From: Clostridium sp.
GTDB taxonomy: Bacteria; Bacillota; Clostridia; TANB77; CAG-508
Reading direction: 5' to 3'
NCBI GenBank assembly: GCA_018371855.1
Contig: JAHAKD010000003.1
Coordinates: 1-64,000, forward strand
DNA: 64,000 nt
Shown piece after piece: positions 7,854 through 15,791 of the stretch. The translations under genes were made by a program, and so were the position numbers. The notes below the pieces were generated by a model. The model worked only from the letters and a program-made list of their open reading frames with translations, had not been told where the DNA came from and searched no databases. Numbering within the stretch: the first letter of the stretch is position 1; each line of letters starts with the position of its first letter.

Positions 7854-9116
7854 ATAATATCCTGTTGGTCTAACAGTTGATTTTCTTCTTCTACCTTTTT
7901 GCTTCTTCTTTTTATTTGGTTTTTCAAATAATATAAGTATTAAAGCAATAATAGCTATTGCAATTACTATATATAAAACATAAGATTTCTTTACATCATT
8001 TCCAGCCTTTAAATTAATAGTATATTGAATATTATCTATAGTATATGTTGCTGTACCAACTATTGTATCTTTTTTTATTGGTGCTTGTAATTGTTCATTT
8101 AAAGTTATTTGTGGCTCTATAGTATCATTTAGTTTATCATTAGTAACAATTGTATTAACACCTGTTTCAGCAACTAAATTTAAGTTCTTTGTAGCAGAAG
8201 TTGCGTTTTTTACATCTATTGTTTTTACAATGTCTCCTGTTTTTACAATATCTTTCTTAGAAAAGTTATCAAATCCGTAATTAAATAAAGTTTTTGCATC
8301 GTTATATCTATCATTATCTGTACGAGATTTTAGTACAACAGAAATTAAGTTTTTATCATCTTTTGTTGCAGAAGATACTAGGCAATTTCCTGCCGGTGTA
8401 GTAAATCCTGTTTTTATTCCTACTGCATATTCATAATAATTTTTACTTTGCTTTTTTATTAAATCATTTGTTGTTATAAGAGTCCTATCAATTCTAGAAT
8501 ATTTATTTGAACTAGGTAAAGTATATGATGCGGTAGATACAATTTGTCTAAATGTATTGTTCTTCATTGCTTCCCTTGCAATAACCGATAAATCATAAGC
8601 TGTTGTATAGTGGTTATCATCATGTACTCCATTTGGATTTACAAAGTGTGTATTTTTACAACCTAATTCTATTGCTCGTGTGTTCATCATAGCAGCAAAA
8701 CTATCTATACTTCCAGCTATATGTATAGCTAAAACATTAGCTGCTTCATTAGAAGAAGGTAGCAATAAGGCATATAGTAAATCTTTTATAGATAATTCTT
8801 CTCCCATTTTTAATAAATCTGTAGAATATCCTGATGGAACAGAAGTTATGGCCTCTGATGTAACAGTTGCAATATCATTTAAATCACAGTTTTCCAATGT
8901 TAGTAATGCTGTCATGATTTTTGTTGTACTTGCGGGTTCGCGCTTTTCATTTGCTGATTTTTCATATAAAACTTTTCCTGTATCACCATCAATTAAGATT
9001 GCAGATTCTGCATTGATATTTAAGTTGTTGTTATCTGCAAAAGTTCTTACGGGTAGTAGGATTGATAAACCTAAAATACAAGCCATTAAGCATAAAATAA
9101 ATTTTTTGAATTTCAT
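7842..9116 (-). CDS. D-alanyl-D-alanine carboxypeptidase (peptidase S11, PBP5/DacF type)
   Basis: Trims the terminal D-Ala from peptidoglycan stem peptides outside the membrane. It has a signal peptide at about residues 1-27 (ending TFA), catalytic S63-T-T-K66, S121-S-N123, and K235-T-G237: all three active-site motifs are intact. After the catalytic domain comes a PBP5-type C-terminal beta domain and then a membrane helix (VLYIVIAIAIIALILILF) with a Lys/Arg-rich end, instead of the usual amphipathic anchor. Start ATG lies behind AAAGGAG. Its own promoter reads away from comEA. It could be the vegetative or the sporulation paralogue; this cannot be settled from one gene. Confidence 0.93.
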   Translation of the reverse strand: MKFKKFILCLMACILGLSILLPVRTFADNNNLNINAESAILIDGDTGKVLYEKSANEKREPASTTKIMTALLTLENCDLNDIATVTSEAITSVPSGYSTDLLKMGEELSIKDLLYALLLPSSNEAANVLAIHIAGSIDSFAAMMNTRAIELGCKNTHFVNPNGVHDDNHYTTAYDLSVIAREAMKNNTFRQIVSTASYTLPSSNKYSRIDRTLITTNDLIKKQSKNYYEYAVGIKTGFTTPAGNCLVSSATKDDKNLISVVLKSRTDNDRYNDAKTLFNYGFDNFSKKDIVKTGDIVKTIDVKNATSATKNLNLVAETGVNTIVTNDKLNDTIEPQITLNEQLQAPIKKDTIVGTATYTIDNIQYTINLKAGNDVKKSYVLYIVIAIAIIALILILFEKPNKKKKQKGRRRKSTVRPTGYYKAR

Positions 9117-9144
9117 ATTTTTACTCCTTTATAAGAATATATAT

Positions 9145-9173
9145 ATAATATATTATATTTCGACAAATTTCAA
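9145..9173 (-). promoter_or_regulatory. Promoter of the carboxypeptidase gene
   Basis: On the minus strand TTGAAA (9168-9173), 17-base spacer, TATTAT (9145-9150), about 25 bases before the ribosome site. Confidence 0.65.
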
Positions 9174-9213
9174 TCTTTTTTTATTGAATTAGTAAAATAG
9201 AATAGGAGGTTAA

Positions 9214-9888
9214 ATGAACGAGTTTAGTTTAAAGGATAATAAAGTAATAATTGTAATTATTTCTATAATAATTATTATCTTTTTATGCGTCTTTTTTTAT
9301 ACGCGTAACAATCTAGAAAATGAATATACAGAGCTAGATAATTATAATATGTTACAAAATGAAACAAATATCGAGCAAGAACAAGAAGATATTTCAAAAA
9401 TATTCATACATGTTACAGGAGCAGTAAATAATGAAGGTGTGGTAGAAATAAAAGAAGGTAGTAGAATTGCAGATGCTGTAGAAGCGGCAAATGGATTTTC
9501 CGAAGATGCTGATATTTCTCAAATAAATTTAGCATATCAATTAGAAGATGGGCAAAAAATTTATATTCCAAGAATTAATGATGAAAAAATAAATGGAGAA
9601 GAAAAGGTATTACAAAAAGAATATGTAACAGACGAAGCCGGTGATGACATAATAATAGAAGATGAAATATCAAATATTAAAAGCAAGGAAAATGAAAAAA
9701 TAAATATAAATACTGCAGACCAAAGTGGGTTAGAAGAGATTCCTGGTGTAGGTGAGGCTACAGCACAAAAGATAATAGAATACAGAAAACTTAATGGTAA
9801 ATTTAAGACGATTGAGGATATAAAAAATGTAAGTGGAATAGGAGATAGTAAGTTTGAAAACATGAAAGAAAAAATTTGTGTAAAATAA
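9214..9888 (+). CDS. comEA: ComEA-type DNA-binding protein (SLBB plus helix-hairpin-helix)
   Basis: 224 residues: membrane helix at about 9-27, an acidic linker, an SLBB domain (from IFIHVTGAVNNEGVVEI to QKIYIPRI), and a C-terminal HhH pair (NINTADQSGLEEIPGVGEAT and IKNVSGIGDSKF). This is the ComEA layout: a membrane-tethered receptor that binds incoming DNA in transformation. comEC and the pseudopilus genes are not in the window, so competence itself is not shown. It is transcribed divergently from the carboxypeptidase gene, with AGGAGG seven bases before the ATG. Confidence 0.9.
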   Translation: MNEFSLKDNKVIIVIISIIIIIFLCVFFYTRNNLENEYTELDNYNMLQNETNIEQEQEDISKIFIHVTGAVNNEGVVEIKEGSRIADAVEAANGFSEDADISQINLAYQLEDGQKIYIPRINDEKINGEEKVLQKEYVTDEAGDDIIIEDEISNIKSKENEKININTADQSGLEEIPGVGEATAQKIIEYRKLNGKFKTIEDIKNVSGIGDSKFENMKEKICVK

Positions 9889-9897
9889 ATTAAAATA

Positions 9898-9926
9898 TTG
9901 ATAAAAAAGTAAGAATATATTAAAAT
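9898..9926 (+). promoter_or_regulatory. Promoter of yhbY
   Basis: TTGATA (9898-9903), 17-base spacer, TAAAAT (9921-9926), about 30 bases before the start codon. Confidence 0.6.
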
Positions 9927-9958
9927 ATATACATAGATTTATAAAGGAGAGTAATACT

Positions 9959-10249
9959 ATGACAAGTAAACAACGTGCTTACTTAAGAAGTTTATCAAAT
10001 CATATAGAACCAATCTTTCAAGTAGGCAAAATGGGAATAAGTGATAATTTAATAAAGCAAGTAAAAGATGCTCTAAAAGCAAGAGAGCTAATAAAGATAA
10101 AAGTATTAGAAAGTGTTGAAGCACCAATAAAAGATATTGCAGAAGAGATTTCATTACAAACAGACTCTATAATAGTGCAAATAATGGGTAATAAAATAAC
10201 ACTATATAAAAGAAATAAAGAAAAAACAAAAATCATTTTACCAAAATAA
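9959..10249 (+). CDS. yhbY: YhbY-family CRM-domain RNA-binding protein
   Basis: 96 residues covering a single CRM domain, the full family length. It begins MTSKQRAYLRSLSNHIEPIF, then the GKMGISDNLIKQVKDAL helix, the KIKVLES strand and QIMGNKITLYKR at the end. The GxxG-type loop of the domain is here KMGI. YhbY associates with pre-50S ribosomal particles. In many Clostridia it lies next to nadD-LCP-rsfS; here it is close to them but with comEA and the carboxypeptidase gene in between. Confidence 0.95.
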   Translation: MTSKQRAYLRSLSNHIEPIFQVGKMGISDNLIKQVKDALKARELIKIKVLESVEAPIKDIAEEISLQTDSIIVQIMGNKITLYKRNKEKTKIILPK

Positions 10250-10251
10250 TA

Positions 10252-10345
10252 TTTAGAGATTTAGGAACGTTTTGTGGGAGCCCCTTTGTGGGAAATTTAG
10301 GAATGTTCCTAGGGATTTAGGGACGTTCCTGAAATCCCTTTTTTG
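10252..10345 (+). repeat. Dispersed GGAACGTTCC repeat, copy 2 (compound, with terminator form)
   Basis: Two tandem degenerate units. The first (about 10256-10310) has GATTTAGGAACGT and GGAATGTTCC. The second (10311-10339) is a near-perfect palindrome, AGGGATTTAGGGACGTTCCT then GAAATCCCT, followed by TTTTTTG. The second unit can act as the terminator of yhbY. Confidence 0.8.
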
Positions 10346-10363
10346 TTTTTTAATTTAAGTATA

Positions 10364-10394
10364 TACAAAAAAAGTAGCTGTAAAGGCTACTTTT
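10364..10394 (-). terminator. Terminator of the CmpB-like gene
   Basis: On the minus strand AAAAGTAGC / GCTACTTTT with a 7-base loop, ending in a run of eight T. It lies just after the stop codon of the minus-strand gene. Confidence 0.85.
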
Positions 10395-10399
10395 GTAAG

Positions 10400-11131
10400 T
10401 TATAAAATATCTCTTATATAAATTTCATTACCATTGCTATCTATAAAGCGTAAATTTGGAAAACTTCTTTTCATATAGCTGTCAGAAAATATATTGTTTT
10501 TTATAAATGTTTCTATTTTACCATAAGGTTTAGGTGGTAAGTTATAATATTTATTTATAGCGTTTGTTTTGTAAATAGAAATGGAATATATTGTTGCAAA
10601 TAAATCAAATACTAGAAAGGAAACAACTACAATTTCTATCGTTAATGTTAGTCTATTTGTTAATTTATCAATTACTTTATCTACTAATGGCTTAAGCCAT
10701 CTTATTAAGAAAATAGCTAGAATTCCCCAAAATAAAGAATATACAAGAGAAATTCTACCGTTTAAATTAAATCTTAGATAAGAATATTCCCAAAATCGAG
10801 TACCGTATAATGCTTCTAAAGCAAAACTTAAGACATATTCTAAGATACTACCTAATAATATTCCATATAAAAATAATTTTATTGGATTGTCTTTATAATT
10901 ATTTAATAAAACTATTAAAAAAACTGCACCAATACCATAAATAGGGCAAAATGGTCCGTAAATTAAACCTTTTCTACTTTCTAATACGCCGGTAGTTTGA
11001 TAACAGTATACCGTTTCAAGTATAAGACCAGCAATACTGAATAAAATAAAGTACCAAAGGATCTCGTGAAGAGAAATTCCCAGTATTTTTATATTAAATT
11101 TTGAATCTTTTATATCTTTACTTACTTTCAT
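10400..11131 (-). CDS. Membrane protein of the CmpB-like family (PF06541)
   Basis: 243 residues with about five to six membrane helices. Diagnostic segments of the ABC_trans_CmpB family are ILETVYCYQTTGVLESRKGL, YGPFCPIYGIGAV and the LEYVLSFALEALYGTRFWEY block, which ends in the conserved aromatic FWEYS. The family is annotated as putative ABC permease, but the name comes from weak evidence and no ATPase gene is nearby; treat the transport role as unproven. It has AAGGAG before ATG and its own terminator, so it is monocistronic. Confidence 0.8.
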   Translation of the reverse strand: MKVSKDIKDSKFNIKILGISLHEILWYFILFSIAGLILETVYCYQTTGVLESRKGLIYGPFCPIYGIGAVFLIVLLNNYKDNPIKLFLYGILLGSILEYVLSFALEALYGTRFWEYSYLRFNLNGRISLVYSLFWGILAIFLIRWLKPLVDKVIDKLTNRLTLTIEIVVVSFLVFDLFATIYSISIYKTNAINKYYNLPPKPYGKIETFIKNNIFSDSYMKRSFPNLRFIDSNGNEIYIRDIL

Positions 11132-11372
11132 AATACTCCTTAATGTAATTATTATAACAAGATATCACATTTTTATTAAAAAGAAAAGAACTAAAAAAAT
11201 ATTCGATATAGATAATTGTATAGAATCATTTATCGAATATTTTATGAGGGGGATAGGTTATTAGTTACAAATAATATACGTTTTCTATGTCTCTTTTTGA
11301 AAATAATAACTGACCGCATAATGGTTACAATTTTTTTCCTAAGTAGCAATACTTAAGTCATTATAAGATGTT

Positions 11373-11525
11373 TCAAGTTCTTTCTCTAGAGAAGCTTTTT
11401 AAAGCATCAGGAACTTCTTTTTCTTTTGCTATAAAAGAAGAAGTATCAGGTAATGTAGCTATAAGTTGATCTGCTTTATTTTGCTTTATGGCAAGAAGTA
11501 GGTATGTAGGTGAGCCATCATTAAG
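11373..11525 (-). pseudogene. Remnant of a C-terminal coding segment
   Basis: On the minus strand an open frame of about 50 codons reads through to a TGA at 11373-11375 (GSISSRLNDGSPTYLLLAIK, later ATLPDTSSFIAKEKEV and ending FSRERT). Composition looks protein-like, but there is no start codon, no ribosome site, and the frame runs into the end of the NUDIX gene. I read it as the leftover 3' end of a lost gene; I do not recognise the family. The rest of the 395-base gap (11132-11372) shows nothing beyond AT-rich spacer. Confidence 0.45.
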
Positions 11526-11526
11526 C

Positions 11527-12069
11527 CTACTGCTTATCGAACCATTCGTAATATTTAATCAAGTATTCCCAACAACCTTCTTTATCTGTTATACCATCAT
11601 AATGATTTTTAACTTTTTTAATAATCTCATCTTTATTAACCCATTTAACTTCTGAAACTTCTTCTGCTTGAAGTGTTAAATTAGAAATGTCGATATCTTT
11701 GTTCACTATATAATATTCATTAAAATGTTTATTAATAATATTTCCTTTTTCATTAACAGAAATTGAACTACCAATGAATAATATATCATTTTTTATTAAA
11801 TTAATACCTAGTTCTTCTTTTACTTCGCGAATAATTGACTGAAAGCCAAACTCTCCACTTAGAACATGACCACCTGCAGTTATATCCCAACAATTAGGCC
11901 ATAGTTTTTTATTAGGACTACGTTTTTGTAATAAAACTTGACCTTTAGAATTAATGATAAAAGCTGCTACAGCCTTATGCCAAAGACCTTTAGTATGGCA
12001 AACTTCTCGACTTGCCGTTTTGTTTAAATATTCGCCTTTTTCGTTAAAAACGTCAAAAATTTCTTCCAT
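11527..12069 (-). CDS. NUDIX hydrolase, isopentenyl-diphosphate isomerase-like branch
   Basis: 180 residues. The NUDIX box is complete: GHVLSGEFGFQSIIREVKEE followed by LGI fits GX5EX7REUXEEXGU. The N-terminus MEEIFDVFNEKGEYLNKTASR, the REVCHTKGLWHKAV segment and QKRSPNKKLWPNCWD match the YfcD/Idi-like subgroup, which hydrolyses nucleoside or other diphosphates. The true substrate is unknown. ATG lies behind AAAGGAG. It stands alone, divergent from the Fic module. Confidence 0.9.
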   Translation of the reverse strand: MEEIFDVFNEKGEYLNKTASREVCHTKGLWHKAVAAFIINSKGQVLLQKRSPNKKLWPNCWDITAGGHVLSGEFGFQSIIREVKEELGINLIKNDILFIGSSISVNEKGNIINKHFNEYYIVNKDIDISNLTLQAEEVSEVKWVNKDEIIKKVKNHYDGITDKEGCWEYLIKYYEWFDKQ

Positions 12070-12166
12070 AATTTACTCCTTTTTCATTGTTTACAAAGAT
12101 TATATGAATAAGCGTAATAAAAAACAAGAATATTTAAATATTTGTATATAAAAAATTATAGCAATC

Positions 12167-12175
12167 TGATATAAT
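12167..12175 (+). promoter_or_regulatory. Extended -10 promoter of the VbhA-Fic operon
   Basis: TGATATAAT, an extended -10 element (TGnTATAAT), with no good -35 box; the antitoxin start is about 40 bases downstream. Confidence 0.55.
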
Positions 12176-12217
12176 ATACGTAATTTATAAAAATAAATGT
12201 AAGAAGGGATGAAAAAG

Positions 12218-12421
12218 ATGGAATATTCTATAGATAAAACAACTAGAAAAGATCGAATAAAATTAGTAAAAAAAGCACTAGCGATTTCTATATCAGGGGC
12301 AGAAGTACCAACAGATGAAACTTTAAATTTAACTAAAGATTATGTTGATGGAAAGATTGAATTGGAAGAGCTTCAAAAGAGAATTATAGATAAATATAAT
12401 AAAAATAAAGAAGGAGAATAG
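12218..12421 (+). CDS. VbhA-type antitoxin of a Fic module
   Basis: 67 residues starting MEYSIDKTTRKDRIKLVKKA. It is an all-helical small protein with AISISGAEVPTDETLNL, the region that corresponds to the inhibitory helix of VbhA antitoxins, followed by YVDGKIELEELQKRII, which resembles the conserved VbhA C-terminal helix. The classic inhibitory motif (S/T)xxxE(G/N) is not exact here (SISGAEV), so inhibition is inferred from family and position. I start at ATG 12218, nine bases after AGAAGGG; an ATG at 12209 would be too close to that site. The Fic gene begins 2 bases after the stop. Confidence 0.8.
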   Translation: MEYSIDKTTRKDRIKLVKKALAISISGAEVPTDETLNLTKDYVDGKIELEELQKRIIDKYNKNKEGE

Positions 12422-12423
12422 TT

Positions 12424-13131
12424 ATGAAAGACCCATATATACAGGAAAATGGAACGCTAAAAAATAAATTAGGAATAAAAGAATATGATGATTTAAATAA
12501 GGCGGAAAAAGATATAGGATTTGTAAAACTAATTGATGTAAATAAAGCTTTTAAAAAGAGATATGATGCAGATTTTTTAAAAACAATACATAAGCATATT
12601 TTTGGAGATATTTTTGATTGGGCTGGAGAATTTAGGTCAGTTCCAATTGAAAAAATAGAAGTTGTGATACCAGGATTAAGTTTACATTATGCTGAGCCAA
12701 AGGAAATTTCAGAAGAATTAGATTCGGCGTTAGATGTTTTAAACAATACTAGTTGGCAAGGAAAAAACATAGAAGAAATTGCTTCAGAATTTACGCAGGG
12801 GCTAGCAAAGATTTGGCGAGTACATCCTTTTAGAGATGGAAATACAAGAACAACTTTAGCATTTGCTGATATTTATGCAAAAGAACATGGATTTCCGATG
12901 GATATTTCAATGTTATTAGATCAACTTTCTAGAGTTACAGATGAGAATGGCAAAATTAGGAGGTATAGTATTAGAGATAAATTTGTATTAGCAGCATTAG
13001 ATAAGAAAGATTATCCGGAGCCAGAACATTTAACAGCCTTAATAAAAACAGCGATTCAAGAAGGAATAAACCAAGAAAAACAAAGACAAGGTAATATATT
13101 AGGGGAAAATGAAGAGGATGAAGTAAGGTAA
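12424..13131 (+). CDS. fic: Fic-domain AMP-transferase toxin
   Basis: 235 residues. The Fic core motif HPFRDGNTR begins at H134: HPFx(D/E)GNxR is intact, with Thr in place of the common Gly/Lys before Arg. Upstream are the flap region with IFDWAGEFRSVPI and the Fic-typical YDADFLKTIHKHIFGDIF. Fic enzymes transfer AMP (or another nucleotide part) to target proteins, and Fic-VbhA pairs act as toxin-antitoxin modules, often on gyrase and topoisomerase IV. The antitoxin precedes it by 2 bases. A further helix-rich tail beyond about residue 195 is Gln/Glu-rich. Two more genes follow closely and may belong to the same module. Confidence 0.92.
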   Translation: MKDPYIQENGTLKNKLGIKEYDDLNKAEKDIGFVKLIDVNKAFKKRYDADFLKTIHKHIFGDIFDWAGEFRSVPIEKIEVVIPGLSLHYAEPKEISEELDSALDVLNNTSWQGKNIEEIASEFTQGLAKIWRVHPFRDGNTRTTLAFADIYAKEHGFPMDISMLLDQLSRVTDENGKIRRYSIRDKFVLAALDKKDYPEPEHLTALIKTAIQEGINQEKQRQGNILGENEEDEVR

Positions 13132-13145
13132 ACCGACAAGAAGAA

Positions 13146-13540
13146 ATGAAAAATTCAAGAATATTAGGAAAAACAGAATTAACTGAAAATGAAACAGAAA
13201 ATTTGAGAACGATGTTACTAAATGGAAAGACCGATGCTGAATCTAAAGAAATTGTAGATGATTTTATTGATAGATATACAGGAGCATTAGCAGAAGAAAA
13301 AATTTTTTTGATGCAATTCCATCACAATTAGATTTTTCAAGATTTAAAAACGGAGAAATTGGAATTGATGAAGATATAAAAAAGCAAGAAGCTAAACAAG
13401 GTAAACATATTTCCATGAAAGATATCGTAAAAAATGCAATAAGTAATGGGCTTGACATAGAACAAGTAGAGCAAATGGATAGAGTTGAAAATGTTTTATC
13501 TAATGAAAGAAATGAAGAAGGAGTAACAAAAGATGAATAA
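13146..13540 (+). pseudogene. Fic-linked small protein gene, split by a frameshift at A6T7
   Basis: Reading from ATG 13146 gives MKNSRILGKTELTENETENL and on to ALAEEKIF, but this frame stops at 13329. From the T-run at 13303-13309 the -1 frame continues without a stop for 76 codons (DAIPSQLDFSRFKNGEIGID, later SMKDIVKNAISNGLDIEQVE) to TAA at 13538-13540, overlapping the next gene (ATGAATAA). Joined, it is a roughly 130-residue acidic protein of unknown family. One extra T would restore the frame. Causes to consider: a sequencing error, a true mutation, slippage-based phase variation, or programmed -1 frameshifting at T TTT TTG. It begins 14 bases after fic, with only a weak ribosome site. Confidence 0.7.
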
Positions 13541-13979
13541 TTCATATGCAAAAGCATATACAGAAGTATTAGAAATTATCAATCATTTTTCTGAAGATGA
13601 ATATAAAAAGATCCCAAAAGAAAAGATTGATTTTTACAAAAAACATAAAGACAAAGAGTACGATTTTAAAATAAATCCAAATATTGATTTGGCTGAACAG
13701 AATATTTCCAGAAAGGCAAATGCTATATTAGTTTCGTTATTTAGAGACTATTTTGCTACAGCTAAGCAAAAAGAAATATTAAAGAACTTGTTACAGCAGA
13801 ATCAAGAAAAGCTTGAAAAAGAAAAATATCTAAAATATAATCCTGATAATATATTTAATAAATCTTATGATAATAATATAAATGATTCAAAAGACGAAGT
13901 TGCATTAGTTGAGACAAAGAATACAACATGGTATAGAAAGATTTTAAATTTCTTTAAAAGAATTTTTTTGAAACATTAA
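13533..13979 (+). CDS. Hypothetical protein, last gene of the Fic cluster
   Basis: 148 residues, no family recognised. The first 90 residues are charged and probably helical (MNNSYAKAYTEVLEIINHF, YKKIPKEKIDFYKKHKD), followed by a low-complexity linker and a basic, aromatic C-terminal amphipathic helix (TWYRKILNFFKRIFLKH) that could touch the membrane. Part of the N-terminal half, with KIPKEKIDF and LSLFRDYF-like hydrophobic spacing, is reminiscent of small proteins found near Fic genes in Clostridia, but this is an impression, not a match. It overlaps the preceding frameshifted gene and is followed by a strong terminator. Confidence 0.7.
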   Translation: MNNSYAKAYTEVLEIINHFSEDEYKKIPKEKIDFYKKHKDKEYDFKINPNIDLAEQNISRKANAILVSLFRDYFATAKQKEILKNLLQQNQEKLEKEKYLKYNPDNIFNKSYDNNINDSKDEVALVETKNTTWYRKILNFFKRIFLKH

Positions 13980-13982
13980 AAT

Positions 13983-14016
13983 AAAAAGCTTGAAATCAAA
14001 CGATTTCAAGCTTTTT
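13983..14016. terminator. Bidirectional terminator; originally also the tRNA-Pro terminator
   Basis: A perfect 15-bp stem AAAAAGCTTGAAATC / GATTTCAAGCTTTTT with loop AAAC, with T-rich flanks on both strands. It ends the Fic cluster. In the uninterrupted chromosome it would sit directly after the CCA end of the minus-strand tRNA-Pro, so before insertion it probably ended that transcript too. Confidence 0.88.
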
Positions 14017-14018
14017 AC

Positions 14019-14030
14019 TGGTCGAGGTGA
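14019..14030 (+). repeat. Left attachment repeat (copy of tRNA-Pro 3' end)
   Basis: TGGTCGAGGTGA, identical to 23863-23874 at the 3' end of tRNA-Pro. The flanking bases differ on both sides, which sets the core at 12 bp. Confidence 0.9.
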
Positions 14031-14067
14031 AATGTAGAGTTGCCCAGATTTAAGCAAAAATTGACGC

Positions 14068-14093
14068 TTTGTTTAGTTAACTGTTTAAATAAA
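14068..14093 (+). repeat. Left integrase arm site
   Basis: TTTGTTTAGTTAACTGTTTA through AAATAAA region; matches 23690-23715 at 23 of 26 positions. Paired arm-type sites at both ends are typical of tRNA-targeting tyrosine integrases. Confidence 0.7.
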
Positions 14094-14220
14094 AATAATT
14101 AAAATAAATTATTATAAATTAATTCGTAACACAAAGATAATAATTTTATAAAAAAACATATAATTTTAAAAAAAAATATGTTATAATTCATGCAATTATA
14201 ACAAAAAGAGGTAAAATATA

Positions 14221-15669
14221 ATGGGAAAGACTATGACAGAAGAATTTAAAGGATATTCAAAATATTCAGATGAAGAATATAAAGAAATTTGGAAAAATGG
14301 TTTAATAGTAATAGATACAAATATATTATTAAACTTTTATAGATACTCAAGTGAAACAAGAAATGAATTATATAAGACATTAAAAGCAGTTAGGGATAGA
14401 TTGTGGATACCATATCAAGTTGCATATGAATATTTCAAGAATAAGAAAAAAGTTATTACAGATACGTATAAATCTTTTGATGACTTACTTAATGAAACTG
14501 AAAATCATTTTGCTAAGTTAAAAAGTGCTATTGAGAATACCGCAACTAAGCAATTAAAATGTAAAGATGAAGTACTTGAAAAATTAAGTAAATATTGTGA
14601 TGAAATTTATAAAACAATAAAAGATGAAAAAGTAAGTAAGAAAGAAAATGCGAGTGAAGAAATTGTAGAAAAATTAATATATGAATTATTCAATGGTTCA
14701 ATTGGAGATGAAATTACTGGCGATGAATACGAAGAGATGAAAAAAGAAGGGTTAAATCGAATCCAAAATAAAATACCACCAGGATATATGGATTCTGATA
14801 AAGAAGAAAATGGTGATTATTATATATTTTATTCTATGATTAAATATGCTCAAGGAAATAAGAAGGATATTATTTTTGTTACAGATGATACAAAAGAAGA
14901 TTGGTTTATAAAAATTTTAGGAGAAAAGAAAGGTGGAGACTATAGACTACTTAATGAATTTTATAAAAAAACTGGAAGACTAATGCTTATTTATACTTCT
15001 GATGGTTTTTTAAGAGCCTATCAAGAAAATATAAATAAAGAGCAAATTGTAAACGAAGAAGTACTAAAAGAACTAATAAATACTAGAAAGGCTGAAAATA
15101 GAACAGAAAAAATTTTAAATAATAGATATAGTAATGAGGAGTTAGCTGTAGAATTAAGAAATATATTAAAGCATACTTCTATAAAAGATGAAAGTATATT
15201 ATATGTATTAGAGAAAAATTATAAAAGAGACGACATTGATTCTAATTTGCAAGAGATCTTAGAATTATTATATTTAGCGTATCAGCAGAATAATGAGAAT
15301 TTAAAACAAGAAGTTCTTATAAAAATAGAAAAATATTTGAACTATAATTATAATAGAAATTTGCAATATAAAATAAATATACGAAGAATAATAGAAGATA
15401 TAGAACTTTCGATAGAATATAACAAAGAATTAAGATATGAAAAGCTTTGTGATGTTTTGAGTGATGAATTATATGTTTTGTCTGATTTCTTAAAGAAAGT
15501 AGAGAAAAAACAATTAATTTTATTAAGAGCTAGAATTGAAGAGCTACAAGAAGAATTACAAAAAGCAAAAAAAAGCAAAATAAAAAATGAAGAACTTGTA
15601 AGAAAATATTTAATTTTAGAAGTTAAAGAAACATTGAATTTTATTAAAGAAAAAATAAAATATATATAA
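14221..15669 (+). CDS. PIN-like domain protein (PIN_8 type), putative nuclease cargo
   Basis: 482 residues. The N-terminal about 260 residues look like a PIN-like nuclease fold. There is an acidic strand LIVIDTNILLNFYRYSSETR with D32, then LWIPYQVAYEYFKNKKKVI with a conserved Glu, and IIFVTDDTKEDWF with D222-D223, the usual spread of metal-binding acids. The region QNKIPPGYMD followed by GDYYIFYSMIKYA is typical of PF18476-like proteins. The C-terminal 200 residues are helical and Lys/Glu-rich with coiled-coil character. It lies alone at the left end of the element, the usual cargo slot, with its own extended -10 (TGTTATAAT, 14179-14187) and terminator. Such proteins occur in defence-rich regions, so an RNA-cutting antiphage role is plausible but unproven. 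Confidence 0.8.
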   Translation: MGKTMTEEFKGYSKYSDEEYKEIWKNGLIVIDTNILLNFYRYSSETRNELYKTLKAVRDRLWIPYQVAYEYFKNKKKVITDTYKSFDDLLNETENHFAKLKSAIENTATKQLKCKDEVLEKLSKYCDEIYKTIKDEKVSKKENASEEIVEKLIYELFNGSIGDEITGDEYEEMKKEGLNRIQNKIPPGYMDSDKEENGDYYIFYSMIKYAQGNKKDIIFVTDDTKEDWFIKILGEKKGGDYRLLNEFYKKTGRLMLIYTSDGFLRAYQENINKEQIVNEEVLKELINTRKAENRTEKILNNRYSNEELAVELRNILKHTSIKDESILYVLEKNYKRDDIDSNLQEILELLYLAYQQNNENLKQEVLIKIEKYLNYNYNRNLQYKINIRRIIEDIELSIEYNKELRYEKLCDVLSDELYVLSDFLKKVEKKQLILLRARIEELQEELQKAKKSKIKNEELVRKYLILEVKETLNFIKEKIKYI

Positions 15670-15670
15670 T

Positions 15671-15700
15671 AAAAATAAGTGCTTATAAGCACTTATTTTT
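15671..15700. terminator. Terminator after the PIN-like gene
   Basis: Perfect palindrome AAAAATAAGTGCTTA / TAAGCACTTATTTTT directly after the stop codon. Confidence 0.88.
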
Positions 15701-15791
15701 GAATATACCATAAAATAATTATTAATTTTTTTATGGTATTTATTAAATAATTTTAATAAATATAATATGCAATCGTGCAATAAAAAGGATT

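Noticed and set aside
8680..9192. A 170-codon plus-strand frame over the start of the carboxypeptidase gene
   Set aside because: It is antisense to a well-supported gene with signal peptide and active-site Ser, and lacks a ribosome site.
13297..13310. Calling the A6T7 tract a proven programmed frameshift
   Set aside because: The T TTT TTG sequence can slip, but no downstream pseudoknot is evident, and an indel in a homopolymer is simpler.
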